Part shown: positions 63,753 through 64,000 of the stretch, piece after piece
Position numbering within the stretch: position 1 is the stretch's first letter
Layout of the letters: each line of letters opens with the position of its first letter
NCBI RefSeq assembly: GCF_025146565.1
Contig: NZ_CP102258.1
Location: 558,001-622,000 of the forward strand
Length of the DNA: 64,000 nucleotides
Direction: 5' to 3'
Source: Bacteroides eggerthii
Lineage (GTDB): Bacteria > Bacteroidota > Bacteroidia > Bacteroidales > Bacteroidaceae
Notes under the pieces: model-generated
Database searches by the model: none
What the model saw: only the letters and a program-made list of their open reading frames with translations
What the model was told of the DNA's origin: nothing
Position numbers and translations under genes: made by a program

Positions 63753-64000
63753 TTATTTCGCGATAATCAGGTAATAATTCTTCTTACCACGCTGTACCAG
63801 CAGATACTTATCATCCAACAAATCAGCAGTTGTAACAACCTGATCGAAAGCAACCAGCTTCTCCTTATTTAAAGAAACGCCGCCACCTTGTACCAGCTTA
63901 CGCATTTCACCTTTAGATGCAAACACAGCTGCATTGTCCACAAACAAGTCAACGGCCTTTACACCGGCTGTCAATGCATCACGAGACACCTCAAACTGGG
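63753..64000 (-). CDS. tyrS: Tyrosyl-tRNA synthetase, C-terminal part (cut by window edge)
   Basis: Charges tRNA-Tyr. Only the last ~82 residues lie in the window; the frame is open to the edge (QFEVSRDAL...). The segment [20 protein letters not shown] and the following strand form the S4 RNA-binding domain that ends bacterial TyrS. The catalytic domain lies outside the window, so the name rests on the S4 part alone. Confidence 0.8.
   Translation of the reverse strand, partial: QFEVSRDALTAGVKAVDLFVDNAAVFASKGEMRKLVQGGGVSLNKEKLVAFDQVVTTADLLDDKYLLVQRGKKNYYLIIAK

Noticed and set aside
1..64000. CRISPR arrays, insertion sequences, prophage, toxin-antitoxin pairs, rRNA
   Set aside because: No spaced repeat series, transposase or integrase motifs, phage genes or rRNA-like sequence were found on reading both strands.

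Overview
The window looks like a chromosomal segment of a gut Bacteroides (Bacteroidota). The evidence is a SusC/SusD pair, many TAnnTTTG-type -7 promoter boxes (several with a TTTG -33 box 19-22 bases upstream), a quinone-linked fumarate reductase operon, KduI/KduD, a DUF2723 protein and typical Bacteroidales housekeeping genes. Species cannot be fixed from the sequence alone. No insertion sequence, prophage, CRISPR array or rRNA was seen.

Layout. 0-9.6 kb: a VanX-like dipeptidase (cut by the left edge), an unknown protein paired with a THUMP-like methyltransferase, a 650-base regulatory-looking gap, a TonB-dependent receptor with a secreted phosphatase, a Ca2+/Na+ antiporter and a GNAT protein. 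9.7-19.5 kb: parE-coaD-ctp, a PAP2 phosphatase divergent from a cysteine-rich AraC regulator, then the three-gene fumarate reductase/succinate dehydrogenase operon. 19.5-29.2 kb: U32 peptidase-thioesterase-dprA (minus), dusB, a lipid-type PAP2 protein with an SDR, a CDF transporter, rnr and a flavin-binding protein.

29.2-45.0 kb is an AT-rich alginate utilisation locus. Its minus-strand arm is susC-susD-esterase-PL6. Its plus-strand arm is PL17-KdgF cupin-MFS transporter-DEH reductase. A 2-hydroxyacid dehydrogenase and a FadR-type GntR regulator complete it. Catalytic residues of both lyases and KdgF can be placed by spacing. The likely route is surface cleavage by PL6, import by SusCD, periplasmic exolysis by PL17, uptake of monomer by the MFS protein, ring opening by KdgF and reduction to KDG by the SDR. 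KDG kinase and KDPG aldolase are absent. All three structural promoters carry the same TTGG-N4-CCAA palindrome, whose first three bases are the last three of the -7 box. This is a strong candidate GntR operator.

45-64 kb: divergent cysK and cysE, an RlmL-type methyltransferase with a repetitive charged tail, a DPP IV-like peptidase, purD, two membrane proteins, an MnmD-like methyltransferase, znuA-znuC without a permease gene, a DUF2723 protein, a NodB deacetylase, the minus-strand kduI-kduD-DUF4861 cluster, tRNA-Gln and the 3' end of tyrS.

Most notable beyond the gene list: the three-site operator set of the alginate locus; a pair of 20-base palindromes placed identically in front of the antiporter and fumarate reductase promoters; a predicted ~65-nt small RNA at 19.46-19.53 kb; and an O-acetylesterase inside the alginate locus, which hints at acetylated (bacterial) alginate as a substrate.
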